The notes beneath the pieces are model-generated. The model was not told the DNA's origin and ran no database searches. It was given only the letters and a program-made list of their open reading frames with translations. Shown here in pieces: positions 47,201 through 55,342 of a DNA stretch of 64,000 bases. Origin of the DNA: Bacteroidales bacterium (GTDB lineage: Bacteria; Bacteroidota; Bacteroidia; Bacteroidales; JAGOPY01); the NCBI GenBank assembly GCA_023229505.1, contig JALNZD010000011.1:27457-91456 (forward strand). Reading direction: 5' to 3'. Position 1 is the stretch's first letter. Every line of letters starts with the position of its first letter. The position numbers and the translations under genes are program-made.

Positions 47201-47783
47201 CATAAACCCTGATCATTCCCGAAACGGGATTGTATTGAACAGGCATGATGTCAAGGCGACCGATATTCACGCCCCGCATGGTCCCCAACGATTCGACCGA
47301 TGCAATTTCAACAGGTCTGAATGCATTAACCTTATAAGCGCTTTTCTCATATATGAATTCCACAGGTTCTCCGGTTTTGGCAACCGGCGGCTGGTTCGGC
47401 AGAAGCAGGTAATCGATCCCCAGATCTTTTAATTTGTATTCTTTCACATCAAAATTAAGAATCCGGACCTGGACCTCTGCATTGACCGGAATCTCGATCA
47501 ATTCACTTTTTACGGGCAATTCAGGGTATCCGAAGACGCCACTCCTCGCATATGAAGGCACTATGATGCGCGTAAAAATGCCTTTTGACGTTTTAACATC
47601 AAGGGTTTTGAATTCCGAGAAGGAGAACGAAACAGTGAATCCCTGGCCGGTGTTTTTCGTAATCCTGATGTCATTTGAGTCGTTGTTGAGTTTAACCGGG
47701 TTCGCTGCCAGTATAAATGAAATCATGGCAAATGCAAACAAAAATCCGGTGCTTAGTCTTCCAAAACGAGTAAAAAGTCCCAT
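44286..47783 (-). CDS. C25 (gingipain-type) cysteine peptidase, tandem paralogue
   Basis: A 1165-aa paralogue of the downstream peptidase. The catalytic pair is H454 in NYTAHGSPDG and C487 in VGNCCSTSE, again 33 residues apart. The N-terminal propeptide (FKTLDVKTSKGIFTRI) and Ig-like repeats (FGEDILLNVELKNWGNG) follow the same order. A MAM/jellyroll-like segment (FETFTWVMGGMQPWQI) is inserted before the C-terminal T9SS sorting domain (FILPNPAREQTDLFIQLP to KKLIINK). The next gene starts 36 nt later on the same strand, suggesting co-transcription. Divergence between the paralogues is large, so this is not a recent duplication. Confidence 0.92.
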   Translation of the reverse strand: MGLFTRFGRLSTGFLFAFAMISFILAANPVKLNNDSNDIRITKNTGQGFTVSFSFSEFKTLDVKTSKGIFTRIIVPSYARSGVFGYPELPVKSELIEIPVNAEVQVRILNFDVKEYKLKDLGIDYLLLPNQPPVAKTGEPVEFIYEKSAYKVNAFRPVEIASVESLGTMRGVNIGRLDIMPVQYNPVSGMIRVYENLEIEITFGNADLPSTELNKQIYSNHYFSPVFNSLLNYREPENSGRENFSRYPVKFVIVADRMFEAQLQPLIEWKIKKGFTVIEAYTDDPNVGTTTFQIKAYLQNLYDNATPEDPAPTFVLFVGDIAQVPTWAGQAAGHVTDLYYCEYTGDYFPEIFYGRFSAQNTAQLQPQIDKTLMYEQYTMPTTTYLDTVVMIAGMDGTFGPVHGNGQINYGTENYFNASNGIFSYTYLYPESGSNAALIRQNISDGVTYANYTAHGSPDGWADPSFSVSHIPALQNDGKYGLLVGNCCSTSEYQVSECFGEAIVRAANKGAVGYIGASNSTFWDEDYYFGVGVGAIAGDPPSYEETTFGNYDRAFHTHGEPFGEWYTSMDQMIFAGNLAVTEGSPGSAEYYWEAYNLMGDPSLMVYFSEPPAMSVTFDPLIPLGSPTFTVYAPPYAYVAVSMDGIGLGAALADSNGVALVYLTGTPSPGNADVVVTAQNFQPFTGTVLIANPEGPYVMLNQFIINDINGNFNEIVEFGEDILLNVELKNWGNGDAVNSNATLSTDDEYISITDNYQDYGTILSQDSVMQPDAFRFTVAGYVPDMHIVPFNLNIQDETREIWNSSFSVTLYAPIMEIGSLTIDDTQSGNGNFRLDAGETVDFLLNCQNSGHCDALNILTVLQSYSPYITLYNTTYTFDTLAWGGMKQAVFTATLAEEIAAGTLIDLTFNLSSGPYSAVQLFNTPVGLIMEDFETANFETFTWVMGGMQPWQITGEGVYEGIYSARSGVITDDQNSAIFIDMDVAIDDSISFFRKVSCEDDPGSNDYDWLGFFIDNVEIERWDGEMGWQRMAYPVTAGQHSFKWVYTKDYSVSAGADAAWIDYIIFPALAPYVSVGDLSIKNQFDSFILPNPAREQTDLFIQLPSASPVSVTIYDLTGNKTGEVIKDRMLEAGSNRIKLETNDLRSGMYFCVITNGGQQLTKKLIINK

Positions 47784-47856
47784 AATAAAGTGATTGAGTG
47801 AGAATTAAGGTTAAGGTCCAGTGATAATTACAATCAACAAAGGTATAGGTTTTTAT

Positions 47857-49107
47857 TTATCTTGTCAGAAAGAAATTCATCCGTTGTGCCAGGTATTTCC
47901 TGGAGATCTGCCTGACGGGATACCAGGTAGTGGCTGCGCCGATCATAACCACGGTTATCATCACATAAATAAAATCAAACAGTTGAACTTTTACCGGGTA
48001 GGCATCCACGATATAGGTACCTTCGCCGCCACCCAGCCTGAGGAGGCCGGATTCCTGCTGCAGCAGGGCAAGCAATCCGCCCAGGAAAAGCCCCAGCAAT
48101 CCGCCTGCAAGGGAGATCATCATTCCCTCCGTAAAAAATATCTTCCGGATCTGTGATTTACTTGCTCCCAAACTCCATAGTACAGCTATATCCTTTTTCT
48201 TATCAACGATCAGCATCGATAATGAGCCGATCATATTGAAAGCGGCGATGACCAAAATCAGGGTGAGGATAAAGAAGACCGCCCATTTTTCAGATTTCAT
48301 GACGCGGTAAAGCGTTGCTTGCTGCTGGTAGCGGTCTTTGATGTCAAAACCGCTACCCATAACTGCCCTGATTTCTTTGACAGCTATTGACTGATTTGCA
48401 TCGGGCTTCAGCCCGACTTCCAAAGAGGTCACCTCATTCTCATATTCAAGCAATTCCCTTGCCAGGCTGATAGGCACAATAACATAAGAAAGATCAAATT
48501 CCTGCTGTATGGTGAAAACGCCGGCTACATGGACCGGTTGGCTGTTGAACGTTTGCTCGGGAGTCCCGGTCAGGGCTTTCCGTGTCCTTTTAGGAAGATA
48601 AAGCGACATCGGAACAGCAAATTCTTCCGGGTAAATGCCGAGATAATAAGCCACACCCGCGCCGATCACGGCTGCCGGCTTATTACTGCTTCCCAGGGTG
48701 TAACTGCCATTCAGCATAAAATCATCCAAAGGGGTCATTTTTGTAAAATCATCCTCCACCCCTTTCATCATCACAATACTTTGCTTATCGCCAAACCGGG
48801 CCAGGGCATTTTCTTCCACTGTTTCAATAACGAAGGCAATTCCGGGGATATGCTTGATTTTCCTGCTTTGTTCCTCGGTAAGGGTGAAGGTTTTCCCTTC
48901 ATTAACCGTGACTTTAAGATCAGGATTAAACGAATTAAACAAGCCCAGGACAAGGCCTTCAAACCCATTGAACACAGAAAGGACGATGATCAGCGCCCCA
49001 GTGCCAACCATCACGCCGATGACAGAAATAATCGAAATGATGTTGATGATGTTATGCGACTTTTTCGCGATCAGGTAACGTTTGGCAATGTAGAAAGGGA
49101 AGAGCAT
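47857..49107 (-). CDS. LolC/LolE-type ABC transporter permease (FtsX-like)
   Basis: A 416-aa inner-membrane protein of the lipoprotein-releasing family. The N-terminus MLFPFYIAKRYLIAKKSHN and the first helix (IISVIGVMVGTGALIIVLSV) are typical; a MacB-like periplasmic domain follows (about 50-270), then three C-terminal FtsX helices (WAVFFILTLILVIAAFN, SLAGGLLGLFLG, LFDFIYVMITVVM). LolCDE extracts lipoproteins from the inner membrane. The ATPase partner is not in this window, which is common in Bacteroidota. Confidence 0.88.
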   Translation of the reverse strand: MLFPFYIAKRYLIAKKSHNIINIISIISVIGVMVGTGALIIVLSVFNGFEGLVLGLFNSFNPDLKVTVNEGKTFTLTEEQSRKIKHIPGIAFVIETVEENALARFGDKQSIVMMKGVEDDFTKMTPLDDFMLNGSYTLGSSNKPAAVIGAGVAYYLGIYPEEFAVPMSLYLPKRTRKALTGTPEQTFNSQPVHVAGVFTIQQEFDLSYVIVPISLARELLEYENEVTSLEVGLKPDANQSIAVKEIRAVMGSGFDIKDRYQQQATLYRVMKSEKWAVFFILTLILVIAAFNMIGSLSMLIVDKKKDIAVLWSLGASKSQIRKIFFTEGMMISLAGGLLGLFLGGLLALLQQESGLLRLGGGEGTYIVDAYPVKVQLFDFIYVMITVVMIGAATTWYPVRQISRKYLAQRMNFFLTR

Positions 49108-49253
49108 GGGGCAAAGATAATAAAAGATTGGGCGATCGGGCGTTGAACGGATACAGCTGAAATCCGCGTTCTATTAATTAAAACTTTGAACTTTGAACTA
49201 TTTATCGTGTTTGTATGTTATTACAGTATTATTAACCATAACAAAAATTATAA

Positions 49254-50306
49254 ATGAAGAATATTGATAAAACCAAGCCCGTGATGATTACCGGAGCAAC
49301 AGGATATGTTGCCGGTTGGATTGTAAAAAAACTTTTGGAGGAAGGCTTTACGGTGCATGCGACCGTTCGGGATCCGGAAAACAAGGAGTCCGTAAAATTC
49401 CTGGATGCCCTTGCCGCGAAAGCTCCCGGTAAAATCGTCTATTTTAAAGCCGACTTACTTAAAGAAGGCTCTTATGATGAGGCAATGAAAGGTTGCGAAC
49501 TCGTATATCACACCGCTTCACCTTTTACAAGCAAGTTTACTGATCCTCAAAAAGACCTTGTGGACCCTGCTCTGAAAGGGACAAAAAATGTACTGGAATC
49601 GGTAAAAAGGACAGAATCGGTAAAGCGTGTTGTACTGACAAGCAGTTGTGCCGCTATTATTGGCGATGCAAAAGACTGCCTGAGCTGCCCGAATGGAATC
49701 GGGACCGAAGAGCAGTGGAATATTACTTCAACCTTAAATCATCAGGCTTATTCGTATTCAAAGACTGTTGCAGAAAAAGCCGCGTGGGAAATCAATAAAG
49801 CACAAAACCGCTGGGATTTGGTTGTCATCAATCCGTCGTTGGTCATTGGTCCTGGAATAAACCCAAACGCAACCTCTGAAAGTTTTAACCTGATCCGTCA
49901 GTTGGGCGACGGGAGGATGAAAGCGGGTGCTCCTCTTTTTTATTTAGGTGTTGTAGATGTCAGAGACTTAGCCGAAGCGCATTTCAAAGCCGGTTTTACA
50001 CCGGAAGCACAAGGAAGGCATATTATTTCGGCAGAAAATACCAGCATTTTAGCTGTATCTTCTATCTTACAAAAGAAATTTGGCAATATATATCCTTTTC
50101 CTAAAAAGACCCTGCCCAAATTCCTTGTTTGGCTGATGGCACCAACTGCCGGATTTACGCGTAAAATGATCAGCAGAAATGTGGACTACCAATGGAAGGT
50201 CGACAATTCAAAAGGTGTTAAAGAACTTGGCATGAAATACCGGCCAATTGAGGGTTCAATTGTCGATTTCTTTCAGCAAATGATTGATAACAAGGTATTC
50301 AAATAG
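49254..50306 (+). CDS. NAD(P)-dependent reductase, dihydroflavonol-4-reductase-like
   Basis: A 350-aa extended SDR. MITGATGYVAGWIVKKLLEEG binds NAD(P)H; the arginine in TVRDP favours NADPH. The catalytic triad is Ser in LTSSCAAI and Tyr/Lys in YSYSKTVAEK. Overall pattern resembles plant dihydroflavonol and cinnamoyl-CoA reductases, a group that in bacteria reduces varied carbonyls. No biosynthetic neighbours are present, so the substrate is unknown. The gene is monocistronic. Confidence 0.85.
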   Translation: MKNIDKTKPVMITGATGYVAGWIVKKLLEEGFTVHATVRDPENKESVKFLDALAAKAPGKIVYFKADLLKEGSYDEAMKGCELVYHTASPFTSKFTDPQKDLVDPALKGTKNVLESVKRTESVKRVVLTSSCAAIIGDAKDCLSCPNGIGTEEQWNITSTLNHQAYSYSKTVAEKAAWEINKAQNRWDLVVINPSLVIGPGINPNATSESFNLIRQLGDGRMKAGAPLFYLGVVDVRDLAEAHFKAGFTPEAQGRHIISAENTSILAVSSILQKKFGNIYPFPKKTLPKFLVWLMAPTAGFTRKMISRNVDYQWKVDNSKGVKELGMKYRPIEGSIVDFFQQMIDNKVFK

Positions 50307-50373
50307 AATAAGAGACTTTAAGAAATGCGAGCACTTCTCCCATCAGAGCGCGCATATTTTATCCTTTAGATAG

Positions 50374-51891
50374 TTAATCAATCCTTAAAATTCTGGTAGA
50401 ATATTTTTGCGTACCAGTTGTCAGACTGATCAGATAAAGGCCCGGCGGGAGGCGGTTTCCTGAGTTATCCCTGCCATCCCAATTGATTATTTGTTGTCCT
50501 GAACATTGTTTACCGTTGAAAAGATTTCGGATATTCCGGCCATAAATGTCGTTGACATTGATCTGAATATAATCACCGGCTGAAATGGTATAAGTAATAT
50601 TAACTTTATCAATGAATGGATTAGGATAAGTCATGATAAAATTTTCTTTTTCAGCATTTTCATCAATTCCACCCACACACATTACCGTCTTTGAACTGAG
50701 AATCTGCCAGTGTTCATTCCGTAACTCTTCCCAGATTAAATAGACATAAAAACAATCCACATTCCATGAAGAAATTTCGCCAAGATAAAATTCAGGATTC
50801 CGGTTTTCAGTATTTGATTGGGAAAAATTAAAAAATTCAGGGTCCCCCCAGTTATAGCCTTGGTTCATGAAGATTTCATTATTTAAGTTCTCCTGGTATG
50901 GAAATGCCATGTAATATTCATTAAACTGCAGCGCCTCAGGCTCAACCCCGATCACAAGGGTGCAAATCGCCGGGTCAAGCGGGGTATCCTGCTCCGGTCC
51001 TATTGCATAGCCATAATATGGGGGCCAGGAGGAAGCAATATAATTCCTGTAAACGGCATTTGAATCAGCAGACCAGGCAATGTACGATGGATAAACATTA
51101 TCTTCAGCCAGGTTAAAGCAATTTCCTCCATTAAAAAAAAGAACAGGCTCACCCCAATTTCCCGATGGGTATTCAGTGGGTATGTAATATATAAAGGAGC
51201 CGGTTTCATCTTCACGAATGTAATAGATCATTTCATCATTGACAATGACAGGACTGGAACAATTACCGCTATCTAAAACCTCGGGTTCGGAAAAGGAAAA
51301 TACTTCACCGTTTTTCTCCAGGTTGCAGGTCACAAGGTCGCCATTGCTCGTCCAGGTTAAAATACTTACAATAAACCTGTCGTTGAATGATCTATCCCAA
51401 TAGCTGTCATTTCCAGCTTCGAACTCATTTTCGTCAAATTCACTTGTTACAAAAGGAAATGGCCCGGTAAACTGCCCGTCTACACCGTATTTCATATAGT
51501 AGATATCCTGGTTTCCATTCTGGTCACTTTGATAAAAGACATAAAATAGGAAATCAAAGCTGTCATATATTTTCAAAATTTTTGGATGCGTAAAATGAAC
51601 GCCGGGATCATAAACAACGATTTGCGGCTCGTCGGTGCTGATCAAATTCCTGAAATATATGGCTGTTGAGATCGGATCCGTGGATTTTTCCCACACCATC
51701 GTCACCATCTCTCCCTGACTATCGGAATACAAATGGAGCAAGTAAGGATTAATATTGTCAGAAACCGAATCCGTCAGCGGAGTTTTAGCTTCCCATTCCC
51801 AGAAGGGCTGGCTGTTTGATTCGGGAATGTTTAGAAAGAAGATGAAGAATATTCCTAATTGAAAAATGAAAAAAGGTTGTCTTGTTTTCAT
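50374..51891 (-). CDS. T9SS-sorted secreted protein, unknown
   Basis: A 505-aa exported protein with a signal peptide (FFIFFLNIPESNSQ). The central region is rich in strands with aromatic residues (YYMKYGVDGQFTGPFPF) and may fold as a beta-propeller. The last 85 residues, from MTYPNPFIDKVNITYTIS to KYSTRILRID, contain a FlgD-like T9SS sorting domain (GRNIRNLFNG, NWDGRDNSGNRLPPG). It is likely displayed at the cell surface; no enzymatic motif was recognised. Confidence 0.78.
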   Translation of the reverse strand: MKTRQPFFIFQLGIFFIFFLNIPESNSQPFWEWEAKTPLTDSVSDNINPYLLHLYSDSQGEMVTMVWEKSTDPISTAIYFRNLISTDEPQIVVYDPGVHFTHPKILKIYDSFDFLFYVFYQSDQNGNQDIYYMKYGVDGQFTGPFPFVTSEFDENEFEAGNDSYWDRSFNDRFIVSILTWTSNGDLVTCNLEKNGEVFSFSEPEVLDSGNCSSPVIVNDEMIYYIREDETGSFIYYIPTEYPSGNWGEPVLFFNGGNCFNLAEDNVYPSYIAWSADSNAVYRNYIASSWPPYYGYAIGPEQDTPLDPAICTLVIGVEPEALQFNEYYMAFPYQENLNNEIFMNQGYNWGDPEFFNFSQSNTENRNPEFYLGEISSWNVDCFYVYLIWEELRNEHWQILSSKTVMCVGGIDENAEKENFIMTYPNPFIDKVNITYTISAGDYIQINVNDIYGRNIRNLFNGKQCSGQQIINWDGRDNSGNRLPPGLYLISLTTGTQKYSTRILRID

Positions 51892-51974
51892 GGCAAGGAA
51901 TTAGTCACTAAATTTATGAATTATTCATGATTAACTTTGAATTTAAATTATATACGCACTATTAAAATCCATTT

Positions 51975-52070
51975 GTTGCCACAAAAACACTAAAACACAA
52001 AATCACACTAAAGCAATTAAGCAAGTAATCAAATTTTTGTGTTATTTGGTGAATTCGTGTTTTGGTGGCA
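51975..52070. repeat. Long imperfect inverted repeat of the TGCCAC..GTGGCA type
   Basis: TGCCACAAAAACACTAAAAC (51977-51996) is inverted as GTGTTTTGGTGGCA at the right end (52057-52070). Long AT-rich arms with many GTGTT/AACAC words lie between. It is just upstream of the GH3 remnant. Similar palindromes are dispersed in Bacteroidota genomes. Confidence 0.45.
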
Positions 52071-52121
52071 TGTATAATATAATTTTAAGAAGTAGATTCA
52101 AATCTTAATTTTTAAAAAGAA

Positions 52122-53156
52122 ATGAGAATAAGACAGTGGAATGAATGCCTGCACGGGGTCGGCAGGGCCGGCCGGGCTACGGTTTACCTGAAAGCCGCCG
52201 CCATGGCAGCCCTGGCCGGCGTTAACCTGAACTGTGGCTATATTTACAAGCATATCCCGGATGCCATAGCAAAAGGGCTTATCATGGAAGCTACGGTCGA
52301 CAGCATCCTGCGACCCTTGCTGAGAACCCGTTTTAGGCTTGGGCTCTTCGATCCGCCGGAAATGGTCCCCTGGTCAACCTTATGCCCTGAAGTTGTCAAC
52401 AGTCTTGAACACCGGGCGCTTGCTTACGAAGCGGCCGTCAAATCCATCGTCCTTCTTCAAAATAAAAACCAGGTCCTGCCGCTAGACCGGGACTCCATCC
52501 GGAATATTTTCGTTACCGGCCCTACCTCGGCTGATGTCATGGCATTGGTCGGCAATTATAACGGCTGGTCAGGCGATATGGTCACTTTTCTCGAAGGTAT
52601 CATTAGTGCTGTCGATGTTGGCACCGTGGTGGATTACTCCCAGGGTTGTTTTATGAATACCCCGGGAGATTACACCGGCTTCTGGGAGGCGAAAATGGCG
52701 GATGTGATCGTCATGTGCCTGGGAAATTCCAAAATGATGGAAGGTGAAGAAGGAGAAGCTATGTTGAATCCTGAGGGTGGTGACCGGTCTGATATTCGTC
52801 TGCCGGAAAGCCAGCGGGAGTTCACCGAAGGTGAGAAGATCCATGCAGAACTGACGATCATCAATACCGGCGACCGGGCGGGTGAAGAAGTGGTGCTGGT
52901 TTATGCATCCAAAGCCGGGAAATCACTTGGCAAGCCTGGTTTTTACATGCGTGGCCCGGAGAAAACCCTGGTGGGATTTAGCCGGGTCTTCCTTGAAGCC
53001 GGTGAAAGTAAAACCATTCCAATCGAAGCCGATCTTTTGGATATGCACCAGTGGGATGCGGCAAATCAAAAGTATTTTGTGGAGAAAGGGAATTATGTTC
53101 TTCAAGTGGATCCGTGTGGCAGTGGCGGGTTTTCGATGCAGGTGGAGATAGAATAA
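52122..53156 (+). pseudogene. GH3 beta-glycosidase remnant with internal deletions
   Basis: A 344-codon open frame that is a shortened GH3 enzyme. Family enzymes with a FN3 tail are usually over 700 aa. MRIRQWNECLHGVGRAGRA matches the region where the (beta/alpha)8 domain begins; it is joined directly to KAAAMAALAGVNLNCGYIYK, skipping the stretch with the catalytic aspartate. LQNKNQVLPLDRDSIRNIFV and VIVMCLGNSKMMEGEEG are GH3 C-domain parts. After RLPESQREF the frame jumps to EGEKIHAELTIINTGDRAG of the fibronectin-like domain. The frame stayed open after the deletions, so a protein could be made but not an active enzyme. Original role was probably xylan or glucan degradation. Confidence 0.65.
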
Positions 53157-53295
53157 TCTCAGAAAAATTAAAAAGAAATTTACTAAGTTTATACCTTGAA
53201 AAACTACAATTATAAATAACTGTTAATTAATGTTTTAATAAAATATAACTCAGGATTAATCTGGAAAAAAGTATTAACAATTAAAACCTACGGTC

Positions 53296-53397
53296 ATGAC
53301 AAAAGGAAAAGATGTTAAAAAAGCAGTGAAAAAAGCGCCGACCAAGACGCTGAAAGAAAAGAGGCTGGAAAAGAAAGAAAAGAAGGAAAAAAAGTAA
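53296..53397 (+). CDS. Small lysine-rich protein (33 aa)
   Basis: ATG at 53296 encodes MTKGKDVKKAVKKAPTKTLK and ends with repeated EKK motifs. Over 40 percent of residues are lysine. Similar short basic proteins occur in other Bacteroidota, and the frame is intact. It could bind nucleic acid; function unknown. Confidence 0.5.
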   Translation: MTKGKDVKKAVKKAPTKTLKEKRLEKKEKKEKK

Positions 53398-53464
53398 TTA
53401 ATTTTCTTTCCGGTCACTCTTCTAGACAAATCCCGGAGCTTTATCAGCTTGTCATTTTACCGCT

Positions 53465-53520
53465 GAGTCGCTAAGACGCAAACATACCGTATGTATATTT
53501 CTTTGCGTCTTTGCGACTTT
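53465..53520. repeat. Inverted repeat upstream of tRNA-Thr
   Basis: GAGTCGCTAAGACGCAAA (53465-53482) pairs with TTTGCGTCTTTGCGACTT (about 53502-53519) with two or three mismatches. The 19-bp loop contains CATACCGTATG. A dispersed intergenic palindrome; a transcript could fold as a stable hairpin. Confidence 0.6.
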
Positions 53521-53616
53521 GAAGTAAACGGCAGATCATACATGTGCTCGCCGGTATCGTGTCGGACGAAAACTACTGACCATTCACGTTTCTCGACTCA
53601 CGATTTAAAGTTATTG

Positions 53617-53624
53617 TATCTTTG
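53617..53624 (+). promoter_or_regulatory. Putative -7 box of tRNA-Thr
   Basis: TATCTTTG matches TAnnTTTG and lies 14 nt before the tRNA 5' end. No clear -33 element. Confidence 0.4.
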
Positions 53625-53638
53625 CCTTCCCAATCGAC

Positions 53639-53714
53639 GCCTCTTTAGCTCAGCTGGTAGAGCAGCTCACTCGTAATGAGCAGGTCGAGGGTTCGAGTCC
53701 CTTGAGAGGCTCCA
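53639..53714 (+). tRNA. tRNA-Thr (anticodon CGT)
   Basis: The 76-nt sequence folds as a cloverleaf. The acceptor arm GCCTCTT pairs with GAGAGGC (one G-T), and the anticodon stem GCTCA/TGAGC encloses CTCGTAA, anticodon CGT, which reads ACG. The T-arm is GAGGG-TTCGAGT-CCCTT. The CCA end is encoded. A -7 box lies just upstream. Confidence 0.95.
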
Positions 53715-53717
53715 GTT

Positions 53718-54131
53718 ATGAAAAACATCCTTTTCCATTCGGGAAAACATAAACCACTCTCTAGTTTTGCCCTTCTGATCCTTCGGGCTTCATTCGGGTC
53801 AATGATGATTACGCACGGGTGGCCTAAACTGGTGAATTTTGCTGAAAAAGCTGCTTCATTCCCGGACCCCTTAAGTATTGGCAGCAGATACTCTTTAAGC
53901 CTGACGGTTTTTGCGGAGTTTTTTTGCGCGATTCTGGTGGTGCTTGGACTGGGAACCCGTTTCGCTGCATTCCCCCTTATGTTTACTATGGCCATCGCAT
54001 CTTTCATAATTCATGTGGGAGATCCTTTTGGAGATAAAGAGTTGTCGCTGATGTACCTGGTCGCTTTCACTACTGTTCTTATCCTCGGAGCAGGAAATTA
54101 TTCACTGGATAAAGCCATCTCAGGGAAATAA
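53718..54131 (+). CDS. DoxX-family membrane protein
   Basis: A 137-aa inner-membrane protein with four hydrophobic helices. Family features are LLILRASFGSMMITHGWPKL and LTVFAEFFCAILVVLGLG, followed by GNYSLD at the end. DoxX-type proteins are linked to redox or quinone chemistry in some bacteria; here the role is not known. It starts 4 nt after the tRNA gene. Confidence 0.85.
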   Translation: MKNILFHSGKHKPLSSFALLILRASFGSMMITHGWPKLVNFAEKAASFPDPLSIGSRYSLSLTVFAEFFCAILVVLGLGTRFAAFPLMFTMAIASFIIHVGDPFGDKELSLMYLVAFTTVLILGAGNYSLDKAISGK

Positions 54132-54247
54132 GAAAATTGTCATTAGGTAGTCATAAAGTAGTCATTTAAATTTACACTTGCTCTTACTTAAAAAGTCTTT
54201 CTTACCTATTACTTTTCAATAAACCTTAACACCAAAAATCTCTAATT

Positions 54248-54955
54248 ATGGAAGCAAAAGCAACAAAAAAGTACTTAGCTGAATTCTTCGGCACTTTTGT
54301 GCTTGTATTCATTGGCTGCGGAAGTGCCGTCATTGCCGGGGACAAGATCGGTTTCCTGGGAATAGCCCTGGCATTTGGTCTTGCTATGCTCTCTATGGTT
54401 TACGCAATCGGTCCTGTTTCAGGGTGCCATATCAATCCGGCCATAACTATTTCCATGCTCTTTGCCGGCAAGATCAGCGCCAAGGATAGCATGGGATACA
54501 TCCTGGCCCAGATCCTTGGAGCAATCCTGGGCGCCAGCATCCTTTTCCTTATCGCCGGCGGCCTGGAAGGATATGATATCGCTCAAAACGGCCTGGGCCA
54601 GAACGGTTATGCCGATCATTCCCCAAATGGTTATAATATGATGTCGGCGCTCATTGCTGAAATCGTGCTGACTTTCATCTTCCTGCTGGTGATCTTCGGA
54701 TCTACCAGTGATGCAGCCCCAAAAGGATTTGCAGGTCTATCCATCGGCATCTCCCTGGCTTTCATCCACATGGTTGGCATTCCTATCACCGGCACATCGG
54801 TAAATCCGGCCAGGAGCATTGGACCGGCAGTATTGGCAGGTGGAGCAGCTTTATCACAGCTTTGGCTTTTCATCATTGCTCCGATCATCGGTGGTATCCT
54901 CGCTGCCATCGTCTGGAAATACCTTATTGCTCCGAAGAAAATAATGATTGCATAG
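54248..54955 (+). CDS. Aquaporin (MIP family)
   Basis: A 235-aa channel protein with six predicted helices. Both pore NPA boxes are present: GCHINPAITI and GTSVNPARSIG. The arginine after the second NPA and the LAEFFGTFVLVFIGCGSA start match the AqpZ (water) subgroup more than glycerol facilitators. It probably equilibrates water across the inner membrane. Confidence 0.93.
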   Translation: MEAKATKKYLAEFFGTFVLVFIGCGSAVIAGDKIGFLGIALAFGLAMLSMVYAIGPVSGCHINPAITISMLFAGKISAKDSMGYILAQILGAILGASILFLIAGGLEGYDIAQNGLGQNGYADHSPNGYNMMSALIAEIVLTFIFLLVIFGSTSDAAPKGFAGLSIGISLAFIHMVGIPITGTSVNPARSIGPAVLAGGAALSQLWLFIIAPIIGGILAAIVWKYLIAPKKIMIA

Positions 54956-55017
54956 GGCATAGAGCTTAGATATATAACCCTTCAGGGCAATTGGTGATGG
55001 CAGCAACAGGATTCTGC

Positions 55018-55122
55018 GGAAATGCAATCGATATCTCCACACTGACCAATGGCGTTTATTTTGTTAAGATCACATTGGAAAACCAGACAATAGTTAACAG
55101 GAAAATAACGGTAATGAGATAG
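55018..55122 (+). pseudogene. Orphan T9SS sorting-domain tail
   Basis: A 34-codon stretch (NAIDISTLTNGVYFVKITLE, then NRKITVMR and TAG at 55120-55122) is the C-terminal end of a type A T9SS sorting domain. No start or upstream body exists; it follows the aquaporin stop. It must be the remnant of a deleted or rearranged surface-protein gene. Confidence 0.6.
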
Positions 55123-55342
55123 CAGAAAACGGTTTGTTTACTGGAAGCCCTCTTTTAGCCGGTACTTCAGGTTTGAGAAGGCCAAATTATGATCAGGCTG
55201 GGCAGGTAAATCGGTGATCAGGAGTGATAAAGCAATTACTCCAAAAATCTTTAAATCGATCAGAATTTCAAACTAATTATTGCTTCAACAGTTGATCCCG
55301 GATGGAAGATAAGTGTATTTTTACAGCCTAATTATTACCAAG
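55123..55342. other. Intergenic region before the GNAT-like gene
   Basis: About 220 bp, no frame open; contains GGAAG before the next gene and no clear promoter. Confidence 0.4.
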
